Below are positions 52,551-61,789 of a stretch of 64,000 bases of DNA, piece by piece. The stretch spans positions 1,054,001 to 1,118,000 of the forward strand of contig NZ_CP119862.1 of assembly GCF_029338175.1 (NCBI RefSeq), in the 5' to 3' direction. The notes under the pieces were generated by a model. It did not search any database, was not told the origin of the DNA, and saw only the letters and a program-made list of their open reading frames with translations. Made by a program: the position numbers and the translations under genes. The first letter of the stretch is position 1. Each line of letters starts with the position of its first letter. This DNA comes from Citrobacter enshiensis (GTDB taxonomy: Bacteria; Pseudomonadota; Gammaproteobacteria; Enterobacterales; Enterobacteriaceae).

Positions 52551-52952
52551 ATGCAACTTTTCAGTATCATCATTCTGTTAACCATTACGGTTATCATTCA
52601 TTCGCTGTGGATGTTAGGTGTTATTAAATATATTAAATTTAACTATGGCAACGCCTGGCGAGTTGTTTTAGGTAATGTTGCATTTGTTATTTCGATGCTT
52701 TTTGCTCATTTGCTTGAGGCCTCTCTTTTTGCCGCGTTTTATCTTTCTGTCAATGCGTTAGACAATTGGGAAACCAGTTTCTACTTTTCGTTAGTGAGCT
52801 ATGCCACCGTCGGTTACGGCGATGTCACCCTGCCGGGTGAATGGCGGATGGTCGGTGCGGTAGAAGGGCTGATTGGGGCATTGATGGTGGGATGGTCCGT
52901 CGCCGTGCTGGTCGCATTGTTGCAGCGGTTGAAGTTTTTAACTGAAAAATAA
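52551..52952 (+). CDS. Small potassium-channel-like protein (Ion_trans_2 type)
   Basis: 133 aa, with three to four hydrophobic segments and a pore loop FYFSLVSYATVGYGDVTLPGEWRMVGAVEGLIGALMVGW-type region. The TVGYGD selectivity filter sits at residues 86-91. It lacks any cytoplasmic ligand-binding domain. A tetrameric potassium channel is expected; ion selectivity not tested. Monocistronic by position, between the hydrolase module and the LysR gene. Confidence 0.8.
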   Translation: MQLFSIIILLTITVIIHSLWMLGVIKYIKFNYGNAWRVVLGNVAFVISMLFAHLLEASLFAAFYLSVNALDNWETSFYFSLVSYATVGYGDVTLPGEWRMVGAVEGLIGALMVGWSVAVLVALLQRLKFLTEK

Positions 52953-53064
52953 GGCGTTAACCGGAGTCGATTATTATTCATCATACCCGGGCATCGCCGG
53001 GAATTATCGGCGACTGCCCGGCGCACTGTCATTTCCGGCGCTTCTTTTTCCTCAATGTTATCAA

Positions 53065-53976
53065 TCAGGCTGACGCGGAATAAGAATGGCTCATCAGCTC
53101 CTCCATAAACAGGCGAAGGATTGCCGGTTGCGTTGCTCCCCGTTTTGTTATCGAAGAAAACGGCCATGTTGAGCCAAATTGCTCAGGCTCTATCTGGCGC
53201 ATTTGACCTGCGTTGACCCACTGGCGGGCATAATGCCTGGGGAGAAAACCGAGGTACGCGCCGGTCAGAATGAGAATAGCCTGTGCTTCGACATTGTCGA
53301 CGGTGGCGGCGGCATAGCTTGATTTGAGCAATTGCAGATCGCGTTGTTGCAGAAAGCCGCGCGCGACAATTTGACTCTCACGGATCGCATTGATGAGGGC
53401 ATCGCCGCCCGGAGGATTATCGAAAAGCGGGTGATAGCGACTGCAATACAGACCATCGGGTTCATCGTACAACTGCGTATAAGAGAGCCCTGCCACCTCA
53501 AACGGGAAATGGCCAATGGCGACGTGCAGCCGCCCGTCCAGGACGCGTCCTTCCAGCTCTGCGGGTGTGCCAATGTAGATATCCAGCTGCACATCGTGAC
53601 CATGTGAAACGAACTGGCGCAACGTACGCGACAAAACGCTGTCGTTGTCGGTGGCGGTATTGTCAATGATGCCCAGATAGAGCTTGCCGGAAATGTGCCG
53701 CTTGAGCGCGGAGGTATCCATACAAAACGTATCCACAGCCAGAAATAGCCGCTGCGCCGCCTCGTAAGTGGCGGTGCCGTATTCCGTCAGTCGAAACCCA
53801 CAACGCCCGCGTTCGCACAATTTGACGCCGAGGCGAGTCTCCAGGCTGGTCATATGTTCGCTGATCGTGGACTGGCTCACATTCAACGCCGCCTGAGCTG
53901 CAGAAAAACCGTTACATTTCACAATAGTCATGAAAATTCTGAGTAGCTTCAGGTCAATATTCTGCAGTTGATTCAC
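53065..53976 (-). CDS. LysR-family regulator of the downstream catabolic cluster
   Basis: 303 aa. N-terminal helix-turn-helix (FSAAQAALNVSQSTISEHMTSLETRLGVKL) and a LysR substrate-binding domain (~95-290). Divergent from the ureohydrolase gene with ~150 bases between, the classic layout for a LysR activator and its operon. An 18-base near-palindrome in between may be its operator. Ligand unknown. Confidence 0.85.
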   Translation of the reverse strand: MNQLQNIDLKLLRIFMTIVKCNGFSAAQAALNVSQSTISEHMTSLETRLGVKLCERGRCGFRLTEYGTATYEAAQRLFLAVDTFCMDTSALKRHISGKLYLGIIDNTATDNDSVLSRTLRQFVSHGHDVQLDIYIGTPAELEGRVLDGRLHVAIGHFPFEVAGLSYTQLYDEPDGLYCSRYHPLFDNPPGGDALINAIRESQIVARGFLQQRDLQLLKSSYAAATVDNVEAQAILILTGAYLGFLPRHYARQWVNAGQMRQIEPEQFGSTWPFSSITKRGATQPAILRLFMEELMSHSYSASA

Positions 53977-54057
53977 GTCTCTATCCCCTTATGCGTTACT
54001 TCGGAAATGCCGATATGAACATCTGATGTTTTCTATTTTTATCATGCAAATTGTTGT

Positions 54058-54075
54058 CCATAGTCATTGTTATGG
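54058..54075. promoter_or_regulatory. Candidate LysR operator
   Basis: CCATA-N8-TATGG in the LysR/ureohydrolase intergenic region, containing the T-N11-A core usual for LysR-type sites. It lies 54 bases before the ureohydrolase start. Confidence 0.4.
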
Positions 54076-54129
54076 CAAGTGAACCTGTGCTTGGTCATTT
54101 CAGAAAATCCACAGATTGGGGGAGAGAGT

Positions 54130-55107
54130 ATGGGGAACAATAACTACGAGTCTGGACGATTGAACCTGCCGTTTGTCGGCCATTGTACTTTTGCTAAAGC
54201 GCCGGTATGCCTCAACTGGGAAGAGATTGATGCCGATGTCGCGATCCTTGGCGCGCCCAACGATATGGGGACGCAATGGCGCTCTGGTGCGCGCTTCGGA
54301 CCCCGCGGCATCCGCGAAGCTTCTACGTTATTTTCGTTTGGTCATGCCGGTGCCTATGACCATGAAGATGATGTGCTGTATCTGACACAAGACCAGGTAC
54401 GGATGGTTGATGTGGGCGATGCGGACATCGTGCACACCGATATGACCAGCAGTAACGCAAACATTGAACTGGCGGTACGTAAGATCCTGGCTTCCGGCGC
54501 GATGCCGGTGGTGCTGGGTGGCGACCATTCCATTCACGCCCCGGTCATTAAGGCCTATGAAGGGCGCGGGCCGATTCACATCGTCCATTTCGATGCCCAC
54601 CTCGACTTTGTCGATGAGCGCCACGGTGTGCGCTATGGCCATGGCAGCCCGCTGCGCCGCGCGTCAGAAATGAATCACATCACGGGCATGACGCAACTCG
54701 GTATTCGCAACGTCTCCTCATCCAACCGCAGCGACTACGACGCGGCGCGTGCGGCGGGTTCCAATATCCTGTCGGTACGCGACGTGCGCCGTTTAGGCGT
54801 CGAAGGCGTGCTGGAGCAGATCCCGCAGGGCTGCAACTACTACCTCACCATTGATATCGACGGTTTTGATCCGTCGATTGCCCCGGGCACCGGTACGCCG
54901 AGCCACGGTGGTTTCCAGTACTACGAGGTGCTGGAGATTATTCAGGCGCTGGCGAAACGCAGCGGCGGCAACATTATCGGTATGGATTTGGTCGAAGTGG
55001 CGCCCGCCTACGATCCCACCGGCGTGACCTCGATTCTGGCAGCCCAACTGCTGATGAATAGCATTGGTTTTATTTTCTACGAGCGTAAGCAATCCCAGGC
55101 TCGCTGA
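54130..55107 (+). CDS. Agmatinase/guanidino-acid hydrolase family ureohydrolase
   Basis: 325 aa of the arginase/agmatinase/formiminoglutamase superfamily, which hydrolyses guanidino groups to urea and an amine. All manganese ligands are visible: GGDHS (H133), DAHLD (D155, H157, D159) and DIDGFDP (D242, D244). Start at 54130 behind GGGGGAGAGAGT. Overall it is nearer to bacterial agmatinase-like or guanidinobutyrase-like proteins than to arginase; substrate not determined. First gene of a cluster with ALDH, NCS1 permease and GMC oxidoreductase, suggesting catabolism of a guanidino alcohol or aldehyde. Confidence 0.82.
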   Translation: MGNNNYESGRLNLPFVGHCTFAKAPVCLNWEEIDADVAILGAPNDMGTQWRSGARFGPRGIREASTLFSFGHAGAYDHEDDVLYLTQDQVRMVDVGDADIVHTDMTSSNANIELAVRKILASGAMPVVLGGDHSIHAPVIKAYEGRGPIHIVHFDAHLDFVDERHGVRYGHGSPLRRASEMNHITGMTQLGIRNVSSSNRSDYDAARAAGSNILSVRDVRRLGVEGVLEQIPQGCNYYLTIDIDGFDPSIAPGTGTPSHGGFQYYEVLEIIQALAKRSGGNIIGMDLVEVAPAYDPTGVTSILAAQLLMNSIGFIFYERKQSQAR

Positions 55108-55197
55108 GCAACAAGTGGGTGGTTAAACCACCCCTCTGAACCCTACCTGCATAACCCGTGAGTTAAAAATCGGGTGTAAAAAAAAGAGGATCATCAA

Positions 55198-56709
55198 ATG
55201 GATGCAGCAGTAACGCACTATCTCAATCGTTACGGTATTTTAGACGCGACACGGCGCTTTCTGAGCAAACCGCAGAAAATGTTTATTGGCGGCGAGTGGG
55301 TTGACGGTAGCGAAGGGGAGGTCAGCGCCGTTATCGAGCCTTCCACCCAGGGCGTGCTGACCACGATCCCGCTGGCTACCGCGTCTGACCTCGACCGCGC
55401 CGTGGCGGCGGCTCGTCAACAGTTCGACCACGGTGAGTGGCGTCGTCTGAAACCGCTGGAACGCGAGCGTATGCTGCATCGCCTGGCGGATCTGATTGAA
55501 GCCAATGCTAGAGAACTTGCCGAGATCGAATCCATTGATATGGGGAAATCGGTGACCCAGGCGCGCGACGTGGATATCCAGGGCACCATCGACACTTTTC
55601 GCTACTTCGCGGGCTGGGCTTCAAAGCTGCATGGCCGCACGGTAGAACCTTCGCTGCCGGGCAATTATCTGGCGTATACCCGCAAAGAGCCGATCGGCGT
55701 AGTGGCCGCGATTGTGCCGTGGAACTTCCCCCTGCAAACCATGGCGTGGAAACTGGCGGCGGCGCTGGCGGTGGGCTGTACTGCGGTGATTAAACCCGCC
55801 GAACTGACCTCATTGTCGACCCTGCGTTTTGCTGAACTGGTCCAGGAAGCGGGTATTCCGGACGGCGTGGTGAATATCGTCACCGGATACGGCAGTGTGA
55901 TAGGCGCAGCCATGACCGCGCATCCGGGGATCGACAAAGTGACCTTTACCGGTTCGACGCCTGTCGGGCGTTCCGTCGGGCAGACGGCAGTTGAGAACAT
56001 CAAGCGCGTGACCCTGGAGCTGGGCGGAAAATCCCCGGTTCTGGTGCTGGAAGATGCCGATATCCCTGCCGCCGCACAGGCGGTTGCCAACGGGGTATTT
56101 TTTAACTCCGGGCAGGTCTGCGATGCCGGTACCCGCGCCTATATTCACCGCAGTATTTACGACCGCTTCCTGGCCGCGCTTGCAGACTATACCGCCACGC
56201 TGAAAATGGCCCCGGGCCTCGATCCGGAATGCTTTATTAGCCCGCTGGTCTCAGCCAAACAGCAGGACACGGTGCTGTCATACATTGACGCTGGCGTGCG
56301 CGAAGGGGCGACCGTTTACTATGGCGGACGTTCCCAGGACCGGGAGGGTTTCTTCGTCGAACCGACCATTTTTGCCCACTGCCGCAATGATATGCGCATT
56401 GTGCAGGAAGAGATTTTCGGCCCGGTGCTGGTCACCGCGCCGTTCGATACCGTCGAAGAGGCGGTTGAGCTTGCCAACGACTCGCCGTTTGGCCTGGCCG
56501 CCGCAATCTATTCGAACGATCTGGCCCGCGTGCATACCCTCATTCCCCAACTACATGCCGGTTCGGTGTATGTGAACGCCCACAGCACCATCGACCCGGC
56601 GCTGCCGTTCGGTGGTTTCAAGGAGTCCGGCTTTGGTAAAGATCTCGGCCCCGAGCAGCTTGACTACCTGATGGAAACCAAAACCGTGTGGATCACCTTG
56701 CCTTCATAG
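55198..56709 (+). CDS. NAD(P)-dependent aldehyde dehydrogenase
   Basis: 503 aa. Catalytic Cys in FFNSGQVCDAGTRAY, general base Glu in TLELGGKSPV, cofactor motif FTGSTPVGRSVG. Similar in style to betaine aldehyde/gamma-guanidinobutyraldehyde dehydrogenases. Placed between the ureohydrolase and the permease, it would oxidise the aldehyde produced by the GMC enzyme. Ribosome site AAAGAGGATCATCAA. Confidence 0.88.
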   Translation: MDAAVTHYLNRYGILDATRRFLSKPQKMFIGGEWVDGSEGEVSAVIEPSTQGVLTTIPLATASDLDRAVAAARQQFDHGEWRRLKPLERERMLHRLADLIEANARELAEIESIDMGKSVTQARDVDIQGTIDTFRYFAGWASKLHGRTVEPSLPGNYLAYTRKEPIGVVAAIVPWNFPLQTMAWKLAAALAVGCTAVIKPAELTSLSTLRFAELVQEAGIPDGVVNIVTGYGSVIGAAMTAHPGIDKVTFTGSTPVGRSVGQTAVENIKRVTLELGGKSPVLVLEDADIPAAAQAVANGVFFNSGQVCDAGTRAYIHRSIYDRFLAALADYTATLKMAPGLDPECFISPLVSAKQQDTVLSYIDAGVREGATVYYGGRSQDREGFFVEPTIFAHCRNDMRIVQEEIFGPVLVTAPFDTVEEAVELANDSPFGLAAAIYSNDLARVHTLIPQLHAGSVYVNAHSTIDPALPFGGFKESGFGKDLGPEQLDYLMETKTVWITLPS

Positions 56710-56851
56710 TCCGGGTTATCGGCCCTTCCGGTGCAGCGTCATGCTGCCCGGAAGCGGCCTGGTACGGCACAACGCACTGAGCTAACGAGCCGGCGACCGC
56801 CTGGCTTAATGAATTCTTATTGCTTCACCCTTCTCTACCCTGGGGGACACT

Positions 56852-58393
56852 ATGCAACCAGAATCAACCGCAGTGAAAGGGACAAGCAGTGAACAAAGTC
56901 CAATAGAAGGACGCTCGATCGACTTTGTGCCAGAACAGGAACGCACCGATAAACTCTCCAGTCAGGGACCCTTCTGGTTTGTCGGCAATTTTACTTTTTT
57001 TACCATGACCATCGGCTTTGTTGGGCCGAGCGTCGGACTTGATGCGCTATGGACCACGATTGCGGGCACCCTGGGCATTATGTTCGGGACCTTGTTCATG
57101 GCTTTCCACGGATCGCAGGGACCGCACCTGGGGCTGCCGCAGATGATCCAGTCGCGTGCGCAGTTTGGCTATCGCGGCGTGGTGTTGGTATTACTCGCCA
57201 CGCTGTTTGTGTTTGCCGGCTTCAATATCGTCAACCTGGTGCTGATGATGCAGGGGTTGAAAACGCTGTTCAGCTGGAACCCGTTCCAGGTCGCGCTGGC
57301 CGTGACGGTACCGGCGACCATTCTGGCTATCCTCGGCCACCACTGGATGCACAAAACCTTCAAATGGTCGTTGTTTTTATCGTTGCCGTTGTACGGTCTG
57401 GTGACGCTGGCGGTGCTGATGGGCTGGGTTCATGACGCTCCGGTCGTTGAAGGGGCGGCGAAGGCGGCGCCTTTGGGCTTTAACTGGACAGGCTTTGTTG
57501 CTCAGTTTGCGGCGGCCGCCAGTTACAACATCGCTTACGCCCCGTATGTGTCCGACTATTCGCGCTATCTGCCGAAAAATACCTCCAGCGGTAAATTGAT
57601 CGCCGCAGTGTTCCTGGGGGCATCGCTGTCAGGAGCCTGGATGATCTCGGTGGGCGGCTGGCTGGCATCTCATCTGCGCGCGACGGATGTGCTGGTGGCG
57701 CTCAATATGGTTGGCGCCAACTTTTCTCCTCATCTGGGAACTGCTGTTGTGGCCATCACTATCCTGGCGTTCCTGCCGGTGATTGCGATGAACATCTACA
57801 GCGCCAAACTGACCGCCATTACCAGCGTGGACTCCTTCAGGAAGATAGAGCCGACGACCAAAGCACGCATCGTGGCCATCATCTTTGTGGTGCTCCTGCA
57901 ACTGGGTGTGGCGATGAGCATCTACAACTCCAGCTCGGGGTTGTCCGTGCTGAACATCTATCTGGTGGTGATGCTGTACTTCCTGGTGCCCTGGACGGCG
58001 GTCAACCTGACGGACTATTTCTTTGTGCGCAGAGGACGTTACGCCATCCCGCACTTTTTCCAGCCGCACGGCAACATTTATGGTCGTTGGGGCGCGCGTG
58101 GTTTGCTGTCCTACCTCGCGGGCTTTCTCGCGATGGTGCCGTTCTTCTGCATCTTCGACGGCGGTCGCGAGGTGTTTGTCGGGCCGATCGCCCGCGCAAT
58201 GGGCAGCGTTGATCTGGCCTGGCTGGTGGGGCTTATTGCCTCCAGTATCGTCTACTACGTCTCCTGCCGTTCACTGAACCTGCATCATGAAGAAGCCGTG
58301 ATTTCGCATATCGAATTACACATGCCGGAGTACACCACGGGTAATAAAGGTGTGCCTGTCGCAATTGTCCAGAACCAAAATGGAGCAAGATAA
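56852..58393 (+). CDS. NCS1-family (cytosine/purine/hydantoin-type) permease
   Basis: 513 aa, about 12 TM segments. Family blocks [39 protein letters not shown] and [17 protein letters not shown] are characteristic of nucleobase:cation symporter 1 proteins. The last base of the stop (TAATG) is shared with the following gene. It probably imports the substrate of the cluster; the actual compound is unknown. Confidence 0.85.
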   Translation: MQPESTAVKGTSSEQSPIEGRSIDFVPEQERTDKLSSQGPFWFVGNFTFFTMTIGFVGPSVGLDALWTTIAGTLGIMFGTLFMAFHGSQGPHLGLPQMIQSRAQFGYRGVVLVLLATLFVFAGFNIVNLVLMMQGLKTLFSWNPFQVALAVTVPATILAILGHHWMHKTFKWSLFLSLPLYGLVTLAVLMGWVHDAPVVEGAAKAAPLGFNWTGFVAQFAAAASYNIAYAPYVSDYSRYLPKNTSSGKLIAAVFLGASLSGAWMISVGGWLASHLRATDVLVALNMVGANFSPHLGTAVVAITILAFLPVIAMNIYSAKLTAITSVDSFRKIEPTTKARIVAIIFVVLLQLGVAMSIYNSSSGLSVLNIYLVVMLYFLVPWTAVNLTDYFFVRRGRYAIPHFFQPHGNIYGRWGARGLLSYLAGFLAMVPFFCIFDGGREVFVGPIARAMGSVDLAWLVGLIASSIVYYVSCRSLNLHHEEAVISHIELHMPEYTTGNKGVPVAIVQNQNGAR

Positions 58394-60084
58394 TGATGTC
58401 TACTAAACAGTTCGACTACATCATCGTAGGGGCAGGATCGGCAGGTTGCGTGCTGGCAAACCGCCTGACTGAAGATCCGCGCGTGAACGTATTGGTTATC
58501 GAGTACGGCGGAAGCGATCGCAACATTATTATCCAGATGCCCAGCGCGTTTTCGATGCCGATGAACACCAAAAAATTTAACTGGCACTACGAAACCGAGC
58601 CGGAGCCGCATCTGGATGGGCGTCGTCTGCACTGTCCGCGCGGGAAAGTGCTGGGCGGTTCGTCATCGATCAACGGCCTGGTCTACATCCGGGGTCATGC
58701 TTACGACTTCGATGAATGGGAGTCGTTAGGGGCCAAAAACTGGGGTTATCGCAACTGTCTGCCCTATTTCCGTAAAGCTGAGAACTACAAATTTGGCGGC
58801 GATGATTATCGCGGTTCAGAAGGTCCGCTGAGCACCAACAACGGCAATAATATGCAGAACCCACTGTATGGCGCATGGGTTGAAGCCGGTGCACAGGCGG
58901 GCTACATCAAAACGGATGATACCAACGGCTATATGCAGGAAGGTTTTGGCGCGATGCACATGACGGTCAAGAATGGCGTGCGCTGGTCTACCGCAAATGC
59001 TTATCTGCGACCCGCCATGGCGCGACCTAACCTGACCGTCGTCACCAATGCGATGACGCGTAAGCTGGTACTGGCAGGTAAACGCGTTGTTGGCGTCGAA
59101 TATGAGCAGGGGGGAGAAATTCACACCGTGCGCTGTACGCGAGAGGTGTTGATCTCTTCCGGTCCGATCGGTTCCCCTCACTTGTTGCAGCGCTCCGGTA
59201 TCGGTCCGGCCGAGGTTCTGCGTAAGGCCGGTATCGAGGTGAAACACGATCTCCCCGGCGTGGGGGAAAACTTGCAGGATCACGCCGAGATTTATATCCA
59301 GTTCCAGTGCAAAGAACCGGTCTCGCTGAACAGCAAAATGGGACTGTTTTCGAAAGCGTTAATTGGCCTGCGCTGGCTGCTATTTAAAGATGGTCTGGGG
59401 GCGAGCAACCATTTCGAAGCAGGAGGATTCATCCGCTCAGAGAAGGGGCTGCGCTGGCCGGATATTCAGTTCCATTTTTTACCTGCGGCAATGCGCTACG
59501 ATGGCGATAAACCGTTCAAGGGACACGGTTTTATGGTGCTGACCGGCCCGAACAAACCGAAGAGCCGTGGCTATGTGCGGGTACGTTCTGCCGATCCGTA
59601 TGAGCATCCGGAAATTCGTTTTAACTACCTGGAGCGCGAAGAAGATCGTGAAGGCTTTCGCCGCTGCGTGCGCCTGACGCGTGAGATCATCGGTCAGCCC
59701 GCGATGGACAGTTTTCGTGGCGAGGAGCTGGCTCCTGGCCCGAAAGTGAACACGGACGAGGAGATCGACGCTTTTGTGCGTGCCAACATGGAAAGCACGA
59801 TGCATCCGTGTGGCTCTTGCCGGATGGGGGAAGATCCGCTGGCGGTCGTCGATTCCGAACTGCGCGTGCATGGTCTGCAAGGGGTTCGCGTGATTGACTC
59901 TTCCGTGTTCCCAACGGAACCGAACGGTAACCTGAATGCGCCGACAATCATGCTGGCGGAACGTGCGGCGGATCTGGTTCGGGGTCGCACGATGCTCGCG
60001 CCGTCAGAGGTTGAGGTTGGCCTGGCAGACAAGTGGGAAACGCAGCAACGTACCCACGAACCTCGCCGTAAAGTGGCCGTCTGA
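58393..60084 (+). CDS. GMC-family FAD alcohol dehydrogenase (choline-dehydrogenase-like)
   Basis: 563 aa. The FAD fold ([17 protein letters not shown]), GMC signature 1 ([19 protein letters not shown]), signature 2 ([16 protein letters not shown]) and the active-site region HPCGSCRMG with the C-terminal [15 protein letters not shown] are complete. It should oxidise a primary alcohol to the aldehyde used by the neighbouring ALDH. The start at 58393 overlaps the permease stop; ATG 58396 is equally possible. About 30 extra residues follow the usual family end. Confidence 0.87.
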   Translation: MMSTKQFDYIIVGAGSAGCVLANRLTEDPRVNVLVIEYGGSDRNIIIQMPSAFSMPMNTKKFNWHYETEPEPHLDGRRLHCPRGKVLGGSSSINGLVYIRGHAYDFDEWESLGAKNWGYRNCLPYFRKAENYKFGGDDYRGSEGPLSTNNGNNMQNPLYGAWVEAGAQAGYIKTDDTNGYMQEGFGAMHMTVKNGVRWSTANAYLRPAMARPNLTVVTNAMTRKLVLAGKRVVGVEYEQGGEIHTVRCTREVLISSGPIGSPHLLQRSGIGPAEVLRKAGIEVKHDLPGVGENLQDHAEIYIQFQCKEPVSLNSKMGLFSKALIGLRWLLFKDGLGASNHFEAGGFIRSEKGLRWPDIQFHFLPAAMRYDGDKPFKGHGFMVLTGPNKPKSRGYVRVRSADPYEHPEIRFNYLEREEDREGFRRCVRLTREIIGQPAMDSFRGEELAPGPKVNTDEEIDAFVRANMESTMHPCGSCRMGEDPLAVVDSELRVHGLQGVRVIDSSVFPTEPNGNLNAPTIMLAERAADLVRGRTMLAPSEVEVGLADKWETQQRTHEPRRKVAV

Positions 60085-60103
60085 ACACGGTGTCGTAAAG
60101 CGT

Positions 60104-60282
60104 GTGGCGATGTTGATGGCCTCACTGAAAAGCCAGAAAACATCGCGCGGTTCAGCCGCATCTGACGCCACTGCGCGAACTGGGCGCAAAGGTGATGGTT
60201 TTCGCCAGGGTGAGCGGTTGTATTCATGGCGAACAGCAGACACCGGTGCGCTTCCCACAGGAGCGTTGGGCGGAGTACCCAA
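60104..60282 (+). pseudogene. Fragment of an IolE-like sugar isomerase/inosose dehydratase (TIM barrel)
   Basis: Two frames joined by a one-base shift near 60158 read LTEKPENIARFSR then HLTPLRELGAKVMVFARVSG and IHGEQQTPVRFPQERWAEYP. The second resembles the N-terminal part of myo-inosose-dehydratase-like xylose-isomerase TIM barrels as I remember them (LGCKVMVFAE..G.. Q..TP). No start codon, no rest of the barrel; a terminator follows at once. Probably a decayed former last gene of the catabolic cluster. Confidence 0.45.
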
Positions 60283-60288
60283 CAGAGG

Positions 60289-60326
60289 GGGCGGCAGTGA
60301 TTAGGGGCACTGCCGCCCGTTTTTTG
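60289..60326 (+). terminator. Rho-independent terminator of the catabolic cluster
   Basis: GGGCGGCAGTG, loop ATTAGGGG, CACTGCCGCCC, then GTTTTTT: an 11-pair stem with a T-run. It ends the ureohydrolase-ALDH-permease-GMC unit. Confidence 0.9.
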
Positions 60327-60379
60327 GATATACCTTGGTATTGACGAGGAAGGATAAGAATTATTTTTTAGCAAAACTA

Positions 60380-60565
60380 AAGCTTGCTATGTTTGGTTAA
60401 CCATGCGTTAATGACTGTGCGGTTTGATACAAAATTATCTGAAGTAGTCATTGTAATATTTCTCATCATGATTCCCTCTTGAGATTCCCTTTAGGTTTTT
60501 TTCTCTCTGATAAATTTTCTTTCGGACTATTTTGCCCAAGGGCTAACTCAATAAGGTAATAATTT
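60380..60565 (+). promoter_or_regulatory. Long cold-shock-type mRNA leader of the cspG-like gene
   Basis: The cspA group has ~150-base leaders that control translation in the cold. This region holds GCGGTTTGATACAAAA (60419-60434), resembling the cold-box core (ACGGTTTGACGTACAG), and no ORF, ending with TAAGGT upstream of the start codon. The promoter probably lies just before 60400. Confidence 0.5.
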
Positions 60566-60778
60566 ATGTCTAATAAAATGACTGGTTTAGTAAAATGGTT
60601 TAATGCTGATAAGGGTTTTGGTTTTATCACCCCTAAAGATGGCAGCAAAGATGTATTCGTCCATTTTTCTGCAATTCAAAGTAATGATTTCCGGACGCTT
60701 AATGAAAATCAGGAAGTTGAATTTTCGGTAGAACAGGGCCCTAAAGGTCCAACGGCAGTCAATGTCGTGGCGCTCTAA
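60566..60778 (+). CDS. cspG: CspA-family cold-shock protein, CspG-like
   Basis: 70 aa RNA-binding beta barrel. RNP1 KGFGFITP and RNP2 VFVHFSAIQ are intact. The stretch [20 protein letters not shown] is closer to CspG than to CspA, CspB or CspE as I recall them. Acts as RNA chaperone at low temperature. Followed by ymcF, as cspG is in E. coli, although the E. coli locus is elsewhere on the chromosome. Confidence 0.85.
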   Translation: MSNKMTGLVKWFNADKGFGFITPKDGSKDVFVHFSAIQSNDFRTLNENQEVEFSVEQGPKGPTAVNVVAL

Positions 60779-60788
60779 GGTAGCTGAT

Positions 60789-60977
60789 ATTACTAACCAT
60801 ATTCACTTCCGGTGTCCATGTTGTCATGGTTCACAATACAGAACATCAACTTTTGATGTCACTGAAAGCAATCCCTTCGGCGCAAAATGTATTTTTTGCA
60901 AGTCGACAATGATGACATTCGATAATGTCGCGTTGTACGTCCGTTCCGGTCAGGCTCCATTAGATTTCAGAAAATAA
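60789..60977 (+). CDS. ymcF: Cold-shock small Cys-rich protein YmcF
   Basis: About 62 aa ending CHGSQYRTSTFDVTESNPFG, AKCIFCKST, FDNVALYV. Four cysteines in CPCC and CIFC suggest a zinc ribbon. It matches the small protein YmcF encoded after cspG in E. coli, which is reported to use a non-AUG start. Here an ATT at 60789, seven bases after TAAGG, gives ITNHIHFRCPCC; the only ATG in frame (60762) lies inside cspG and would add nine residues derived from its end. Confidence 0.75.
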   Translation: MTNHIHFRCPCCHGSQYRTSTFDVTESNPFGAKCIFCKSTMMTFDNVALYVRSGQAPLDFRK

Positions 60978-61057
60978 TGCATATTGGCTCCGCACTGGAG
61001 CCATATTTGATTTCAGTATGATAACAGATGGCCTGCAGAGGGCATCACGGTGGGGTT

Positions 61058-61285
61058 ATGAAAAAAGTGATTGTATTTTTTAACACAGAACCTGCTGCTG
61101 TCGTTTCCGTCATGAGCGGTATCACGACAATATTACGTGAGTATCCCAACGGTGAGAAAACGCATTTGCCTATCATGTCTGCTGGATTTCCTTCCCTGAC
61201 GGGCGATCATCAAGTCGTTCATGTTGCCTCCGATCGCGATATTAGCTCGGATGAAATACTGGATGCCGCGAAAAAGTTTCTTTAG
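61058..61285 (+). CDS. Small protein of unknown function
   Basis: 75 aa: begins MKKVIVFFNTEPAAVVSVMS, predicted soluble alpha/beta, not recognised. The start at 61058 is preceded by CGGTGGGGTT, a fair ribosome site; the frame extends ten codons upstream without one. It lies between ymcF and the ymcE remnant in the cold-shock group and may share its control. Confidence 0.55.
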   Translation: MKKVIVFFNTEPAAVVSVMSGITTILREYPNGEKTHLPIMSAGFPSLTGDHQVVHVASDRDISSDEILDAAKKFL

Positions 61286-61347
61286 CGAAACCGGACATCC
61301 CTTCCTCCTTCACTGCCGAGCCTTAAACTGTTTTGCCTAAAGAATGA

Positions 61348-61488
61348 GCATGGTCAGTTCTTGGGGTTATTGAATGTTTCAGTAGGATAGCTTATAAATA
61401 TCTGTGCCTTACAGGCAAACTGAAATCATTAACCTTGCTGGCGCGTTGCTGCCTTTACAGACCAGAAGAGGTAAACAGTGAACATTGA
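61348..61488 (+). pseudogene. ymcE: ymcE C-terminal remnant
   Basis: The frame before gnsA reads GVIECFSRIAYKYL then TLLARCCLYRPEEVNSEH and a stop overlapping the gnsA start by 11 bases. This matches the end of YmcE as I recall it (TLLACCCLLRPEEVNSEY), which also overlaps gnsA. An in-frame TGA at 61345-61347 and the absence of an ATG show that the N-terminal half is lost. The retained part includes the gnsA ribosome site, which may explain its survival. Confidence 0.6.
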
Positions 61489-61651
61489 AGACTTAAAAAG
61501 CAAAACAGAAGCGGATATATCGGAATTTATCACGAAGAAAATAGTAGAGCTGAAAAAGAAGACCGGGAAAGAGGTCTCTGATATTCAGTTTACCGCTCGT
61601 GAGAAGATGACCGGTCTTGAAAGTTATGACGTAAAAATTAAATTGATTTAA
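61478..61651 (+). CDS. gnsA: GnsA/GnsB family protein
   Basis: 57 aa, starts with GTG at 61478 behind AGAAGAGGTAAACA. The sequence NIEDLKSKTEADISEFITKK and TAREKMTGLESYDVKIKLI is unmistakably the Gns family, whose overexpression raises unsaturated fatty acids and suppresses secG cold sensitivity in E. coli. In K-12 gnsA likewise follows cspG and ymcE. Downstream CATCACTTTCATTTGAGGTGATGTTTTTTTG (61691 onward) forms a terminator. Confidence 0.9.
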   Translation: MNIEDLKSKTEADISEFITKKIVELKKKTGKEVSDIQFTAREKMTGLESYDVKIKLI

Positions 61652-61690
61652 TTCTGTTTTTTACTCTTCCATAGCACTACTTATATAAAA

Positions 61691-61723
61691 CATCACTTTC
61701 ATTTGAGGTGATGTTTTTTTGTT
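61691..61723 (+). terminator. gnsA terminator
   Basis: ACATCAC, a loop of ~11 bases, GTGATGT then a run of seven T: rho-independent terminator ~40 bases after gnsA. Confidence 0.75.
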
Positions 61724-61789
61724 TTAGGCTGCATACGATTTGACCACCGCGTGATACGATGAAGCTCATTCATTGAAAGGTTAATCATC

